From Phytomonospora sp040655735 (GTDB lineage Bacteria > Actinomycetota > Actinomycetes > Mycobacteriales > Micromonosporaceae), in the NCBI RefSeq assembly GCF_040655735.1, contig NZ_JBFAKK010000021.1:1-64000 (forward strand): a DNA stretch of 64,000 bases. The letters are read 5' to 3'. Shown here in pieces: positions 52,500-61,057 of this stretch. A program made the position numbers and the translations under genes. The notes under the pieces are model-generated. The model worked only from the letters and a program-made list of their open reading frames with translations. It was not told the DNA's origin and did not search any database. Each line of letters starts with the position of its first letter. The first letter of the stretch is position 1.

Positions 52500-53687
52500 T
52501 CACGACCCCCCGCCGACACGCGGCCCGCCCGCGAAGCCGTGCGCGCGGGCGGTCAGCGGCACCGCGAGCGCCGCAACGAGCAGCACCAGGAACGCCCACG
52601 CGAGCGGCCCGACGGTGGACAGGCCGAGCAGGACACCGGCGAAGACACCCGTGGTCGCCAGCACCGTCCCCCACAAGGTGGCGAGCGCCGTGCCGTCCGC
52701 CGCCTGCCGCAGAAGGGGCCGCCCGCCCCAGCCCAGTGCCGCCAGGACGACCGCCAGGTAGACCGAGGCCGGGTCGTCGGCGAGCAGTGCCAGGGCGGCC
52801 GCGACGGCGGTGACCGCGAGTACCGCCGCGACGGGAAGTGCCCGGAGCCGGCGGTTGATCCAGCGGACGGCGGCCCAGAGACCGAACAGGACGGCGGCAC
52901 CGAGGGCGAGGAGGGCGACGTCAGAGGCACCACCGGCACCGACCCGGTCGAGGGCGGAGGCGACGTGGGCGTCGAGTGTCGCGTGGGTCCAGACGAGGAC
53001 GAGCGCGGTGAACAGCGTGGCCGCGACACCGGCCACGCGCACGGCGGTCAGCGTCGGCGGGCGTGCTGTTCCGGCTCGCTCGGGGAAATCGGGGACCGTG
53101 AGGGTGATCCAGGCCAGGAGCGCGAGACCGAGGGCGGCCGTGGTCGCGAAGGTGATCCGCCATCCGACGGCCTCGCCGAGGAGGGCGCCCGCGGGCAGTC
53201 CCAAGGCCAGCGCCACGGGGGCGCCCGCCATGGCGATCGTGACGGATCTGCCGCCGGGGCGGGCGGTGTATCCGGCGAGGAGTGCCCAGACGAGCCCGGC
53301 GGCGGCGCCGGCGGCCAGGCGGGCGCCCAGGGCCATGGGGTGATTCGGCGAGACCGCCGTGATCGCACCGGCAACGGCGAACCCGGCCACCGCGAGCATG
53401 AGGAGGGGCTTGCGGCGCCACCGGGCGGTCATGGGTGCGAGCGGAATCGCGGTCAGGGCGGCGCCGATCGCGTAGGCGGTGACGGTCTGGCCGGCAGCGG
53501 ACTCGCCGGTGCCGAGCCCGTCGCCCATCTCCGGCAGGATCCCGGCGGGCAGTGTCAGGGTGAGACCGGTGAGGAAGACGGCCGCGGCCAGCGCGGACAG
53601 GCCCGACGCGGGCGCTTCGGAATTCGCGGGCGAGGAGTCGGTGGCGACGCGAGCCGACGGCACCGAAAGTGTGATCATGTTTCGCAT
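52500..53687 (-). CDS. MFS (DHA1, AraJ-like) transporter
   Basis: 395 residues with twelve hydrophobic helices. Features include AAAVFLTGLTLTLPAGILPE, the loop MTARWRRKPLLM, and GARLAAGAAAGLVWALLAGY. It lacks a Shine-Dalgarno before either ATG (53687 or 53678), which fits a leaderless message. It likely exports sugars or drugs. It is divergent from a MerR regulator whose operator-like palindrome sits in the 64-base gap. Confidence 0.88.
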   Translation of the reverse strand: MRNMITLSVPSARVATDSSPANSEAPASGLSALAAAVFLTGLTLTLPAGILPEMGDGLGTGESAAGQTVTAYAIGAALTAIPLAPMTARWRRKPLLMLAVAGFAVAGAITAVSPNHPMALGARLAAGAAAGLVWALLAGYTARPGGRSVTIAMAGAPVALALGLPAGALLGEAVGWRITFATTAALGLALLAWITLTVPDFPERAGTARPPTLTAVRVAGVAATLFTALVLVWTHATLDAHVASALDRVGAGGASDVALLALGAAVLFGLWAAVRWINRRLRALPVAAVLAVTAVAAALALLADDPASVYLAVVLAALGWGGRPLLRQAADGTALATLWGTVLATTGVFAGVLLGLSTVGPLAWAFLVLLVAALAVPLTARAHGFAGGPRVGGGS

Positions 53688-53705
53688 GCGGGTATCGTCG
53701 GGCGC

Positions 53706-53726
53706 TCACATTGATGTGAAGGTCAA
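53706..53726. promoter_or_regulatory. MerR-type operator with overlapping -35 hexamer
   Basis: TCACATTGATGTGA (53706-53719) is a perfect inverted repeat, and next to it on the minus strand is TTGACC (53721-53726), a good -35 for the MFS gene. A dyad inside an over-long spacer is the MerR arrangement. Confidence 0.7.
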
Positions 53727-53751
53727 CCGGACGAAGCGTTAGGTCGGACAC

Positions 53752-54135
53752 ATGATGCGCATCGGCGAGCTTTCGGAGGCCACGGGCACACCCCGTCGAC
53801 TGCTGCGCTATTACGAGGAGCAGGGGCTCCTCACGCCCCAGCGTTCCCCCAACGGCTACCGGGAGTACCACCCGGGCAACGTGGACCGGGTCGCACAGAT
53901 CCGCGGGCTGCTCGCCGCCGGCCTGCCCACCAGGATCATCCGGCAGGTCCTGCCGTGTCTCAACAAGCCCCGCGACATCCACATCCCGGACGCCCCGCCG
54001 GAGGTTCTCAAGGCCCTGGAGCATGAGCGCGACCGCATGACCGAGCGGGTCGAGTTCCTGACCCGCAACCGCGGCGCGATCACCGAGTACCTCGGCGTCG
54101 CGTGCAGTTCGGCGACCACGGGCGCCGGCGCCTAG
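53752..54135 (+). CDS. MerR-family regulator
   Basis: 127 residues. The N-terminal winged helix reads MRIGELSEATGTPRRLLRYY, then QGLLTPQRSPNGYREYHP, with a dimerisation helix ERDRMTERVEFLTRNRGAI and a short C-terminus holding a single cysteine (GVACSSAT). The C-terminal domain is too small for a classic drug-binding pocket. It probably twists the promoter of the divergent MFS gene in response to a small molecule or redox change. Confidence 0.92.
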   Translation: MMRIGELSEATGTPRRLLRYYEEQGLLTPQRSPNGYREYHPGNVDRVAQIRGLLAAGLPTRIIRQVLPCLNKPRDIHIPDAPPEVLKALEHERDRMTERVEFLTRNRGAITEYLGVACSSATTGAGA

Positions 54136-54143
54136 CGGGCCGC

Positions 54144-54821
54144 CTACCGCCTCTGGAGGTAGGCGAGGACCGCCAGCACGCGCCGGTTGGCGTCGAGGTC
54201 GGCGGGCAGGTCGAGCTTCATGAAGACGTTCCCGATGTGCTTCTCGACCGCCGGCAGACCGATGACCAGGGAGCGCGCGATGGCGGCGTTGTTGCGGCCC
54301 TCGGCGAGCAGTCCCAGCACCTCCGACTCCCGCGGGGACAGCCGCCGCAGCCGGTCGTCGTCAGCGTTGCGGCGCAGCAACCGGTTCATCAGCTCCGTGT
54401 CGACGGCCGTGCCCCCGCCGGCGACCAGGCGCACGGCGCCGAGGAAGTCCTCCACTCGCGCCACCCGGTCCTTCAGGAGGTAGCCGACCCCGCCACTGGG
54501 ATCGGCGAGCAGCTCGGCGGCGTACTCGGTCTCCACATAGGACGAAAGGACGAGCACCGGCACGGGCGGCCGCAGAGCCCGCAGTGAGAGGGCGGCGCGC
54601 AGCCCTTCGTCGGTGGACGTCGGCGGCATGCGCACGTCGGTGATGACGATGTCGAGGTCGGCGGTCCCGGCACGGATGCGGGCCGTCAGCGCGTCGCCGT
54701 CGCCGACGGCCTCCACGTGGTGTCCGGCGACGCGGAGGATCTCGGTCAGCCCGCCGCGCGTCAGGGCGGCGTCCTCGGCGAGCAGGACCCGCAGCGGTTT
54801 CAGCGGCTCGTCGGCCGGCAC
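54144..54821 (-). CDS. NarL/LuxR-type response regulator
   Basis: 225 residues from GTG at 54821 (GGAG 5 bases upstream), overlapping the kinase stop by 22 bases. The receiver domain has LLAEDAALTRGGL, phosphorylatable Asp62 in VITDVRMPPT, and the Lys in GYLLKDRV. The LuxR helix-turn-helix is RLSPRESEVLGLLAEGRNNA and AIARSLVIGLPAVEKHIGNV. It is partnered with the overlapping kinase. Likely targets include the palindrome at 56152-56171. Confidence 0.93.
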   Translation of the reverse strand: MPADEPLKPLRVLLAEDAALTRGGLTEILRVAGHHVEAVGDGDALTARIRAGTADLDIVITDVRMPPTSTDEGLRAALSLRALRPPVPVLVLSSYVETEYAAELLADPSGGVGYLLKDRVARVEDFLGAVRLVAGGGTAVDTELMNRLLRRNADDDRLRRLSPRESEVLGLLAEGRNNAAIARSLVIGLPAVEKHIGNVFMKLDLPADLDANRRVLAVLAYLQRR

Positions 54822-56113
54822 GGTATCTCCAGGGTGATGTCGGTCGGTCCGCCGATGGGGCTGGACACGGTGAGCGTGCCGTCGTGGACGGCGAGCCGGT
54901 CGGTGATGCCGATGAGTCCCGTGCCGCGTTCGGCGTCGGGGCCGGGTTCGCCGACCTCGGCGCCGCCGCGCCCGTCGTCGTGCACGACCGCGACGAGCCG
55001 TTCCCCGTCGAAGCCGATCCGGACCGAGGCGCGGGTGGCACCGGCGTGTTCGGTGGCGTTGCCGAGCAGTTCGCACACCGCGAAGTAGGCCGCGGCCTCG
55101 ACGGCCGGATCGAGCCGGCCGGGGAGGTCGGCGTCGACGGTCACGGGCAGGCGACTGCGGTCGGCGACGGCGCGGACCGCAGCGGGCAGTCCCCGGTCGG
55201 TGAGGAGGCGGGGATGGATGCCCCGCACGGTCTCGCGCAGCGCACCGAGGGTGTCGGTGATCTGGTCGGCGGCGTTGTCGAGGCGTTCGGTGAGCGCTTC
55301 GGCGCCGGGGATCGCCGAGGCCTGGAGGCGGGCGAGGCCGATCGTCGAGGCGAGTCCGGCGAGCTGCTGCTGGGCGCCGTCGTGCAGGTCGCGTTCGATG
55401 CGGCGGCGCTCGGCGTCGAAGGCGTGCGCCAGTCGCGCCCGCGAACCGATCAAGCGCGCCATCGCCTCGGTCGTCTCGCGGGGGCGCGGCGCGAGCAGGA
55501 GTCGTGAGAGCGCGGCCCTGGCGGCCGCGTAGAAGGTGAGGAGGTAGGCGGTCACCACGGTGAGGCCGACACCGGCGGCGAACGCCAGCCACGCCTGGGT
55601 GGTGCCGCTCAGCGTGACGTCGAAGAAGGGCAGGCGGCCGTCGTCGCGGGTGAGCAGCGGTGCGAGCAGCAGGACGATGACCGCCGAGAGCAGGTTGCCG
55701 ACGACGAGCAGATCGATGAGCAGGAAAGGGATCGCGCCGAGCACGACGTGCCCGAGCTCGCGCCAGGTCGCCGCTTCGCGCAGACGTGTGTGCAGCCAGG
55801 GACGCAGTCCCGGGGCGGGCGGCCGAGCGTGCGGGCTGGGGACCGCTTCGGCGGTCATGAGCCGCAGCCGACGGCGTTCGAGCGAGGCCGCGGGGACGCC
55901 GACGAGGGCCACGCAGGTCAGGATGACCAGACCGAGACCCAGTGGAGCGGTGGCCACCCCGAGCAGCAGGCCGAACAGGAGACCGGGCAGGGCCGCGATG
56001 TTGAGGAGCATGCCGCCGAGAAGGTAGGCCGACGATCGCCACGGCCAGCTCGACGACAGCCATCGGTGAGGGCGGGCGAGCGACCACCACACACCGGGAC
56101 CGGTCACCGGCAC
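54800..56113 (-). CDS. NarL-type sensor histidine kinase
   Basis: 437 residues from GTG at 56113. Four to five transmembrane helices in an actinobacterial sensor domain precede the HisKA_3 box ERDLHDGAQQQL (His244), followed by an ATPase domain with ELLGNATEHAGATRASVRIG, VVHDDGRGGAEVG and GTGLIGITDRLAVHDG. It phosphorylates the response regulator encoded next. Signal unknown; because most of the N-terminus is in the membrane it may sense envelope or lipid changes. Confidence 0.92.
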   Translation of the reverse strand: MPVTGPGVWWSLARPHRWLSSSWPWRSSAYLLGGMLLNIAALPGLLFGLLLGVATAPLGLGLVILTCVALVGVPAASLERRRLRLMTAEAVPSPHARPPAPGLRPWLHTRLREAATWRELGHVVLGAIPFLLIDLLVVGNLLSAVIVLLLAPLLTRDDGRLPFFDVTLSGTTQAWLAFAAGVGLTVVTAYLLTFYAAARAALSRLLLAPRPRETTEAMARLIGSRARLAHAFDAERRRIERDLHDGAQQQLAGLASTIGLARLQASAIPGAEALTERLDNAADQITDTLGALRETVRGIHPRLLTDRGLPAAVRAVADRSRLPVTVDADLPGRLDPAVEAAAYFAVCELLGNATEHAGATRASVRIGFDGERLVAVVHDDGRGGAEVGEPGPDAERGTGLIGITDRLAVHDGTLTVSSPIGGPTDITLEIPCRPTSR

Positions 56114-56151
56114 ATCCTAGATCCACGCGCGCGTCGCGCTTTCCGGGCGGC

Positions 56152-56171
56152 GGGTATGGATTTCCATACCC
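56152..56171. promoter_or_regulatory. Perfect 20-bp palindrome in the divergent region
   Basis: GGGTATGGATTTCCATACCC has two 9-base arms around TT. It lies between the kinase start (56113) and the serine-hydrolase start (56258), where it could control both directions. A further related half-site, ATCCATA, occurs near 56212. Confidence 0.75.
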
Positions 56172-56257
56172 CGCTTTCGTGGGTCCGCCCCACCGACTCC
56201 GGCGCCGTAGATCCATAACGTCGGCAGTGGACTGTTTCGCCGATGATGAGGATGGAC

Positions 56258-58171
56258 ATGACACGGTGGGCTGGAGCGGCACGCTTCGCGGGCACGGCGA
56301 CGATGGTGGTGGCGGCGGTGCTGGGGGCGAGCACTCCGGCCGCGGCCGATCCGCCGGACACTGCCGCGACCAGACCGGATCCCGCGGTGCTGCGGGACTT
56401 CTTCGACACGCGCGTCCCGCAGCTGATGGCCGAGCAGAATGTTCCGGGCGTCGCGGTCTCGGTGGTCGACGGCGACGGCGAGGTCTTCACCGGCGGCTAC
56501 GGCTTCGCCGACGTGGCCGCGGGCCGGCCGGTCGTCGCCGATGAGACGGCGTTTCGGACCGCGTCGGTCGGCAAGACATTCACCGCGGCGGCGGTGCTCC
56601 AGCAGGTGGAGGCCGGTGCGCTGGACCTGCACACCGACGTCAACGCCTACCTGCCCGACGGGTTCCGCATCGACGACACCTACCCCGGGCGGCCGGTGAC
56701 CCTTCATCATCTGCTGAGCCACACCGCCGGGTTCGCCGACCTCTGGCGCGGCGATCTGGCCGTCAGCCCCACCGAGGTAACGCCGTTGAAGGACTTCCTG
56801 CCCGCACACCAGCCGGACCGCATCCACGCGCCGGGCGAGTTCGTCAACTACTCCAACTACGGCCTCCAGCTGGCGGGCTATCTGGTCGAGGTCGTCTCCG
56901 GCGTGCCATTCGAGTCCTACATGGAGCAGCGGCTGTTCGCTCCCCTCGGCATGACGAACAGCGGTTTCGTGCAGCACTCGAAGGCCGCCGAGCGCTTCTC
57001 CGTCTCGGTCTACTACGGCACCGGCCCCGGCGTGATCATGCCCGAGCGCTACCCGCAGGGCGGGCCCGAGGGCTCGACCGGGCACACGACGGTCACCGAC
57101 ATGGGCCGCTTCCTGCGCATGCTGCTCGACGGCGGCGAGTCGGGCGGGGTCCGGGTGCTTCAACCGTCCAGTGTGGACACGATGCTGGCGAGGCAGGCCG
57201 GAAACCATCCGGCGCTCGACGGCGCAGGCTACGGGACCTGGCAGCTCGGCCGCGTCGGGCCGGGCATCGTCACCGGCTACGGCGGTGACGGCGGCGCGCA
57301 CACGCAGTTCGCGCTGGTCCCCGGAAAGGACCTGGCGATCTATGTCGCCGCCAACGGCGACGGGACACCGCCGGAGTTTCGCACCCACATCCGGGCGCTG
57401 ATCGTCGAGGAGTTCCTCGCCATGGTCACCGAAGCACGCACGGACTCCCCCGGTGGTGCCACGGCCGCGCCGCCGTCGGGCGACTACCTGACCACCCGCC
57501 ACTCCGAAGGCGAACCGGTGAAGCTCTTCCAGCTCGCCTTCGACCGCGTCTCGGTGAGCACCTCGGCCGACGGCACCGTGACGACGGCGCAGCCCGCCCA
57601 GCCCGCCCACACGTGGACACCCACCGGCGACGGGGTCTACGTCTCCCCCGACGGACGCGACCGGCTCGGGTTCATCGAACGCGACGGCGAGGTGGTCGGC
57701 CTGGTCTTCGAGAGCAACCCGACCCAGGCCTATCTCCTGGTGCCCGCCCACGCCTCCCCGGCGGTCAGGCTGCCGGTCGCGGCCGCCGCGCTGCTCGTCT
57801 TGTCCACAGTGGCCGCCTGGCCGGTCCTCGCGCTGATCCGCCGACTCCGCCGGCGCGGCACGCCCGGTCCCCGCGCCGCTCTGGCCGCGCGGATCCTCGC
57901 GGGCGCCGTCGCCGTCACCTGCTTCGGCTACGTCGCCTTCCTGGCCTACGCCGCGGCCGACCTGACCGTCCTGGAGTTCGGATCCGCCGCACAGAACCTG
58001 CCCCTGGCCCTCGCCGTGCCCGCCGCGATCGCCACCGCCGGATTCGCGATCGGAGCGTGGGCGCGACGCTGGTGGACGAGGGCGGGACGCGTCCACTTCA
58101 CGGCGGTCGCACTGGCCGCGGGCGTGTTCCTCGGAGTGGCCGGTCAGTACGGGCTCGTGTGGAGTCCGTGA
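56258..58171 (+). CDS. Exported serine hydrolase (class C beta-lactamase-like) with C-terminal membrane domain
   Basis: 637 residues from the ATG at 56258 (GAGGA 5 bases upstream; earlier ATGs at 56243 and 56246 are possible). A signal peptide ends TPAAA. The catalytic domain has the serine nucleophile in TASVGKTF (Ser103, Lys106) and the Tyr of VNYSNYG; a GGDGGAHTQF segment takes the KTG/HxG place. After a beta-rich domain come about four transmembrane helices (VAAAALLVLSTVAAWPVLAL, then others). Relatives are esterases, D-aminopeptidases or peptidoglycan-recycling enzymes at the outer membrane face. Divergent from the two-component system. Confidence 0.88.
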   Translation: MTRWAGAARFAGTATMVVAAVLGASTPAAADPPDTAATRPDPAVLRDFFDTRVPQLMAEQNVPGVAVSVVDGDGEVFTGGYGFADVAAGRPVVADETAFRTASVGKTFTAAAVLQQVEAGALDLHTDVNAYLPDGFRIDDTYPGRPVTLHHLLSHTAGFADLWRGDLAVSPTEVTPLKDFLPAHQPDRIHAPGEFVNYSNYGLQLAGYLVEVVSGVPFESYMEQRLFAPLGMTNSGFVQHSKAAERFSVSVYYGTGPGVIMPERYPQGGPEGSTGHTTVTDMGRFLRMLLDGGESGGVRVLQPSSVDTMLARQAGNHPALDGAGYGTWQLGRVGPGIVTGYGGDGGAHTQFALVPGKDLAIYVAANGDGTPPEFRTHIRALIVEEFLAMVTEARTDSPGGATAAPPSGDYLTTRHSEGEPVKLFQLAFDRVSVSTSADGTVTTAQPAQPAHTWTPTGDGVYVSPDGRDRLGFIERDGEVVGLVFESNPTQAYLLVPAHASPAVRLPVAAAALLVLSTVAAWPVLALIRRLRRRGTPGPRAALAARILAGAVAVTCFGYVAFLAYAAADLTVLEFGSAAQNLPLALAVPAAIATAGFAIGAWARRWWTRAGRVHFTAVALAAGVFLGVAGQYGLVWSP

Positions 58172-58183
58172 CGTCCCGGCTTC

Positions 58184-58227
58184 GGCCCGGCCGGCGGTTC
58201 CCGCGCGAGGGAACCGCCGGCCGGGCC
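58184..58227. terminator. Very strong 19-bp hairpin terminator
   Basis: GGCCCGGCCGGCGGTTCCC (58184-58202) pairs perfectly with its complement at 58209-58227 around a 6-base loop, just after the serine-hydrolase stop. Confidence 0.88.
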
Positions 58228-58355
58228 GCATCGGTTGAACGATCGATGTGGACATGTCGTGCCCTGTCTAGGTTCAGGCGCAGTTTCCCCAAGCGGCGAA
58301 CTACCCCCTCGCGGCGGCCGGCGTCACCGCGGGATCCTCGATCGTGGGAGTCGTC

Positions 58356-59084
58356 ATGGCACGTAAGAACATCAGCAGGCGAGCCTTCCTGCACACGACG
58401 GCCGCGGCCGGCACCGCGGCCGTCATCGGACTCGGCACGGCGACCCCGGCCCAGGCCGCAGCCGGGTTCTACAACCCCTTCACCGGCTATGCCGTCAGCG
58501 ACGGCTGGGCCGAGCACATCGCCCGCGGCTCGCTCGGCGGCATCGACTACGTCATGTCCGTCGGAACGCGGCTGCCCGCCGCGGGAGGCGGTGTCGTCAC
58601 CAACATCCCGTTCAACGGGACGGGCGGGCACACCGTCAGCATCCAGCACGACGACGGCTACCGGACCCAGTACATGCACCTGTCCCAGTTCCTTCTCGGC
58701 AACGGCGCCCGCGTCAACGCCGGGGACGTCGTCGGCCTGTCCGGCGGCGCGGCGGGAGCGCCCGGATCCGGTTCGTCGACGGGCCCGCACTGCCACTGGC
58801 ACATGATCAATCCGAGCGGGGTCCGCGTCAATCCCCTCGACTACATCAGCGACGGCGGTGGCCCTCCACCCTTCGACATCTGGCGGGACAACATGAAGCT
58901 CATCCAGTCCACGAACCGCGGCATCGCCCTCGTCGGCCCCGGCTACTTCCGTCCGCTGCGCTCCGACGAAGAGGTGCACGCGGCGGTCGCGCTGGTCGGC
59001 AACCCGGTGGTCGGCAACGACCGCCAGTTCGACCTGTGGCGCAGCATCGCCTACGACGGTCAGGTCAAGCCTCCGACGGCCTGA
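58356..59084 (+). CDS. Tat-exported M23-type (LytM) metallopeptidase
   Basis: 242 residues from the ATG at 58356 (GGGAG 5 bases upstream). A Tat signal (NISRRAFLH) ends PAQAAA. The M23 core has the zinc ligands His54 and Asp64 (EHIARGSLGGIDY) and the HxH motif GPHCHWHM, with RTQYMHLSQF between. After residue 165 a short C-terminal region (IWRDNMKLIQST) has no known fold. It likely cleaves peptidoglycan stem peptides outside the cell. The GH25 gene follows after 49 bases. Confidence 0.88.
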   Translation: MARKNISRRAFLHTTAAAGTAAVIGLGTATPAQAAAGFYNPFTGYAVSDGWAEHIARGSLGGIDYVMSVGTRLPAAGGGVVTNIPFNGTGGHTVSIQHDDGYRTQYMHLSQFLLGNGARVNAGDVVGLSGGAAGAPGSGSSTGPHCHWHMINPSGVRVNPLDYISDGGGPPPFDIWRDNMKLIQSTNRGIALVGPGYFRPLRSDEEVHAAVALVGNPVVGNDRQFDLWRSIAYDGQVKPPTA

Positions 59085-59133
59085 GCCGCGGGCGTCCGCA
59101 ACGGACGTTCGCCCGACGAGTAAAGGAGACCAT

Positions 59134-60195
59134 GTGTTAGCGAAATTCCTCGCCACCGCCGTACTGGCGACGGTGGCCGTGGTGGCCCCGGCATCCACCC
59201 CGGCCGCCGCCGCACCGGTACCGCCCGGCCTGCTCACCGGCGTCGACGTCTCCCAGTGGCAGGGCGGCATCGACTTCGGCCAGATCGTCGCCCAGGGCCA
59301 CACCTTCGCCATCGTCAAGGAGGGCGGATCGCAGCTCTCCGAGGGCAACTACATCACCGCCCGCTACGTCGAGCAGGTCGACGCCGCCCGTGCCGCCGGG
59401 ATGCGCGTCGGGCACTACTGGCTCGCCGGCGACTTCGCCGCTCCGGCCGCGGCCGCCGACTACCTCGTCGACCACCTGCACGACTACCGCAGCGGGGACG
59501 TCATCGCCCTCGACAACGAGGTACTCGACGAATCCACCCGGCTGTGGAACGACGACCAGGTCGTCGAGTTCTTCAGCCGCGTCCACGAGCGCATCGGCGA
59601 CCACGTGCCCTGGCTGTACATGGGCGCCTCCGACCTGCGTTCACTGACCTGGGCGCGGACCATCGCCTTGGGCGTGCGGCTCTGGGTGGCGTCCTGGGGC
59701 GCCAACGACGGGACCTATCCCGGCGAGCCCTCGCTGGGCGGCGCGTACCCGTCGTGGAGCGCCCATCAGTACACGTCCATGGGCCAGATCGACGGCTACC
59801 GCATCGACCTCAACGTGGCCAAACCAGGTGCGTTCGAAGTCGTGACGCCGGGTGATCCCGGGGAACCGGGCAGGCTGCCCAAGACGACCACCGAGCAGGA
59901 CGGCGTGCCCGGCCCGGTCTTCTGGATGCGGATGCAGACCTGGCTCTCGGCCGACTGGGGCTACCCCGGTCCGATCGACGGCCTGCCCGGCCCGAACACG
60001 TATTCGGCGCTGCAACGCGCCATGCGTGAGCACGGCTACACCGGGCCCATCGACGGGATCCCGGGCGTCAACACCTACTCGGCACTGCAGCGGTTCGCCA
60101 CCCAGTGGGGCTACACCGGCCCCATCGACGGCGAACCCGGTCCGAACACGTGGCGCGCGGTCGCGCGCTTCGTGAACCAGGACCTGTACGACTAG
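59134..60195 (+). CDS. GH25 lysozyme with three C-terminal wall-binding repeats
   Basis: 353 residues from GTG at 59134 (AAAGGAG 6 bases upstream). A signal peptide ends PAAAA. The GH25 barrel shows GVDVSQWQGGIDFGQIVAQG, the DxE motif in IALDNEVLDE, WLYMGASDLRS, and GQIDGYRIDLNVAK. It hydrolyses the glycan chain of peptidoglycan. Residues about 276-350 are three 25-residue repeats (GYTGPIDGIPGVNTYSALQR type) resembling substrate-binding repeats of actinophage endolysins. Together with the M23 gene it forms a lytic pair. Confidence 0.92.
   Translation: MLAKFLATAVLATVAVVAPASTPAAAAPVPPGLLTGVDVSQWQGGIDFGQIVAQGHTFAIVKEGGSQLSEGNYITARYVEQVDAARAAGMRVGHYWLAGDFAAPAAAADYLVDHLHDYRSGDVIALDNEVLDESTRLWNDDQVVEFFSRVHERIGDHVPWLYMGASDLRSLTWARTIALGVRLWVASWGANDGTYPGEPSLGGAYPSWSAHQYTSMGQIDGYRIDLNVAKPGAFEVVTPGDPGEPGRLPKTTTEQDGVPGPVFWMRMQTWLSADWGYPGPIDGLPGPNTYSALQRAMREHGYTGPIDGIPGVNTYSALQRFATQWGYTGPIDGEPGPNTWRAVARFVNQDLYD
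59959..60183 (+). repeat. Three tandem 75-bp units coding 25-residue wall-binding repeats
   Basis: The units are 59959-60033, 60034-60108 and 60109-60183, each beginning GGC TAC and coding GYxGPIDGxPGxNT followed by an ALQR-type helix. Confidence 0.9.
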
Positions 60196-60212
60196 CGCCG
60201 AGCGTGCGAGCG

Positions 60213-60252
60213 GCAGCGCGCCCGGCTCCGTGAGTGGAGGCGGGCGCGCTGC
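60213..60252. terminator. Hairpin between convergent genes
   Basis: GCAGCGCGCCCG (60213-60224) pairs with CGGGCGCGCTGC (60241-60252) around a 16-base loop between the GH25 and DoxX stops. Confidence 0.75.
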
Positions 60253-60275
60253 ACCGTCCTGGCGACGATCGTCGG

Positions 60276-60884
60276 TCAGGCTTCGACCCAGCCGAGCTCC
60301 ACCGCGAACTCCAGCATGGACGCCTCGACCACGGGCAGCGTCAGGACCGAGACGGCGAACATCGCGACCAGCAACGCCATCGGCACCGCCCACGCGCGTG
60401 GACGCGATTCCCAGGCACGAGAACGAGTCCGCGGCGAACCGTTCGGGCGCAGCCGCGTCTCGGGGATCCGGCGGTCGGCGGGCCTCAGCAGCCACGACGT
60501 GACGGCGAGGATCCCGAACGTCAGCGGCACTCCCCACGTCTCGATCGGGTCGCCGTAGTTCAGATGCGACGCCACGGCACCCGACCACAGGAAGAGGCAA
60601 CCCGCGTACGCCCACTCCTTGAGCAGCGGGAGCCTCGGCGCGATGATCGCGACGGCCGCGAGAGCCTGCCACACGCCCAGGACGTAGGCGAAGAAGTGCG
60701 GGAATCCCAGGTGCCGCAGCTGGGCCTCGATCCACTCGATGGTCAGCAGGTTCCACACCGATCCGGCCGCCAGCTCGAACACGACCACGATCGTGGCCGA
60801 CCAGAAGGCGACGGGACGGATCCGGCTCCAGCCACCGGCCCGCTCCTCATCGCCGGCGTGCCCTGATGTCATCTGCGTCTGCAT
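60276..60884 (-). CDS. DoxX-like membrane protein
   Basis: 202 residues from ATG at 60884 (GAGGAG 6 bases upstream). Four or five helices with the DoxX-like pattern HLGFPHFFAYVLGVWQALAA, VAIIAPRLPLLKEWAYAG, then FLWSGAVASHLNYGD. A basic loop precedes a final helix. DoxX-like genes are frequent partners and targets of ECF41 sigma factors, and here the sigma gene is divergent. The biochemical role is unknown. Confidence 0.88.
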   Translation of the reverse strand: MQTQMTSGHAGDEERAGGWSRIRPVAFWSATIVVVFELAAGSVWNLLTIEWIEAQLRHLGFPHFFAYVLGVWQALAAVAIIAPRLPLLKEWAYAGCLFLWSGAVASHLNYGDPIETWGVPLTFGILAVTSWLLRPADRRIPETRLRPNGSPRTRSRAWESRPRAWAVPMALLVAMFAVSVLTLPVVEASMLEFAVELGWVEA

Positions 60885-60997
60885 CTCGAACTCCTCGGGT
60901 GACCGGGTCCACGTGCGGGTGCACGCTCGCAGTTACGACAAGGCGGCCTACCGGTTCGTGAGGCGGCGGCCCGACCTCACATTCCAGTGGGCTGTCC

Positions 60998-61024
60998 TGT
61001 CGAAGCGGTGAGGATGGAAACGAC
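60998..61024 (+). promoter_or_regulatory. Candidate ECF41-type promoter
   Basis: TGTCGAA (60998-61004), 16 bases, then CGAC (61021-61024). This resembles the TGTCACA-N16-CGTC element described for ECF41 factors, and it lies 33 bases before the ECF41 gene, consistent with autoregulation. Confidence 0.45.
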
Positions 61025-61057
61025 CGAGGGAGACGGCGAGCAGATGACCGGGAGACC

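Noticed and set aside
58356..60195. Prophage lysis cassette
   Set aside because: No holin, structural or integrase genes are near, and both proteins carry ordinary bacterial export signals.
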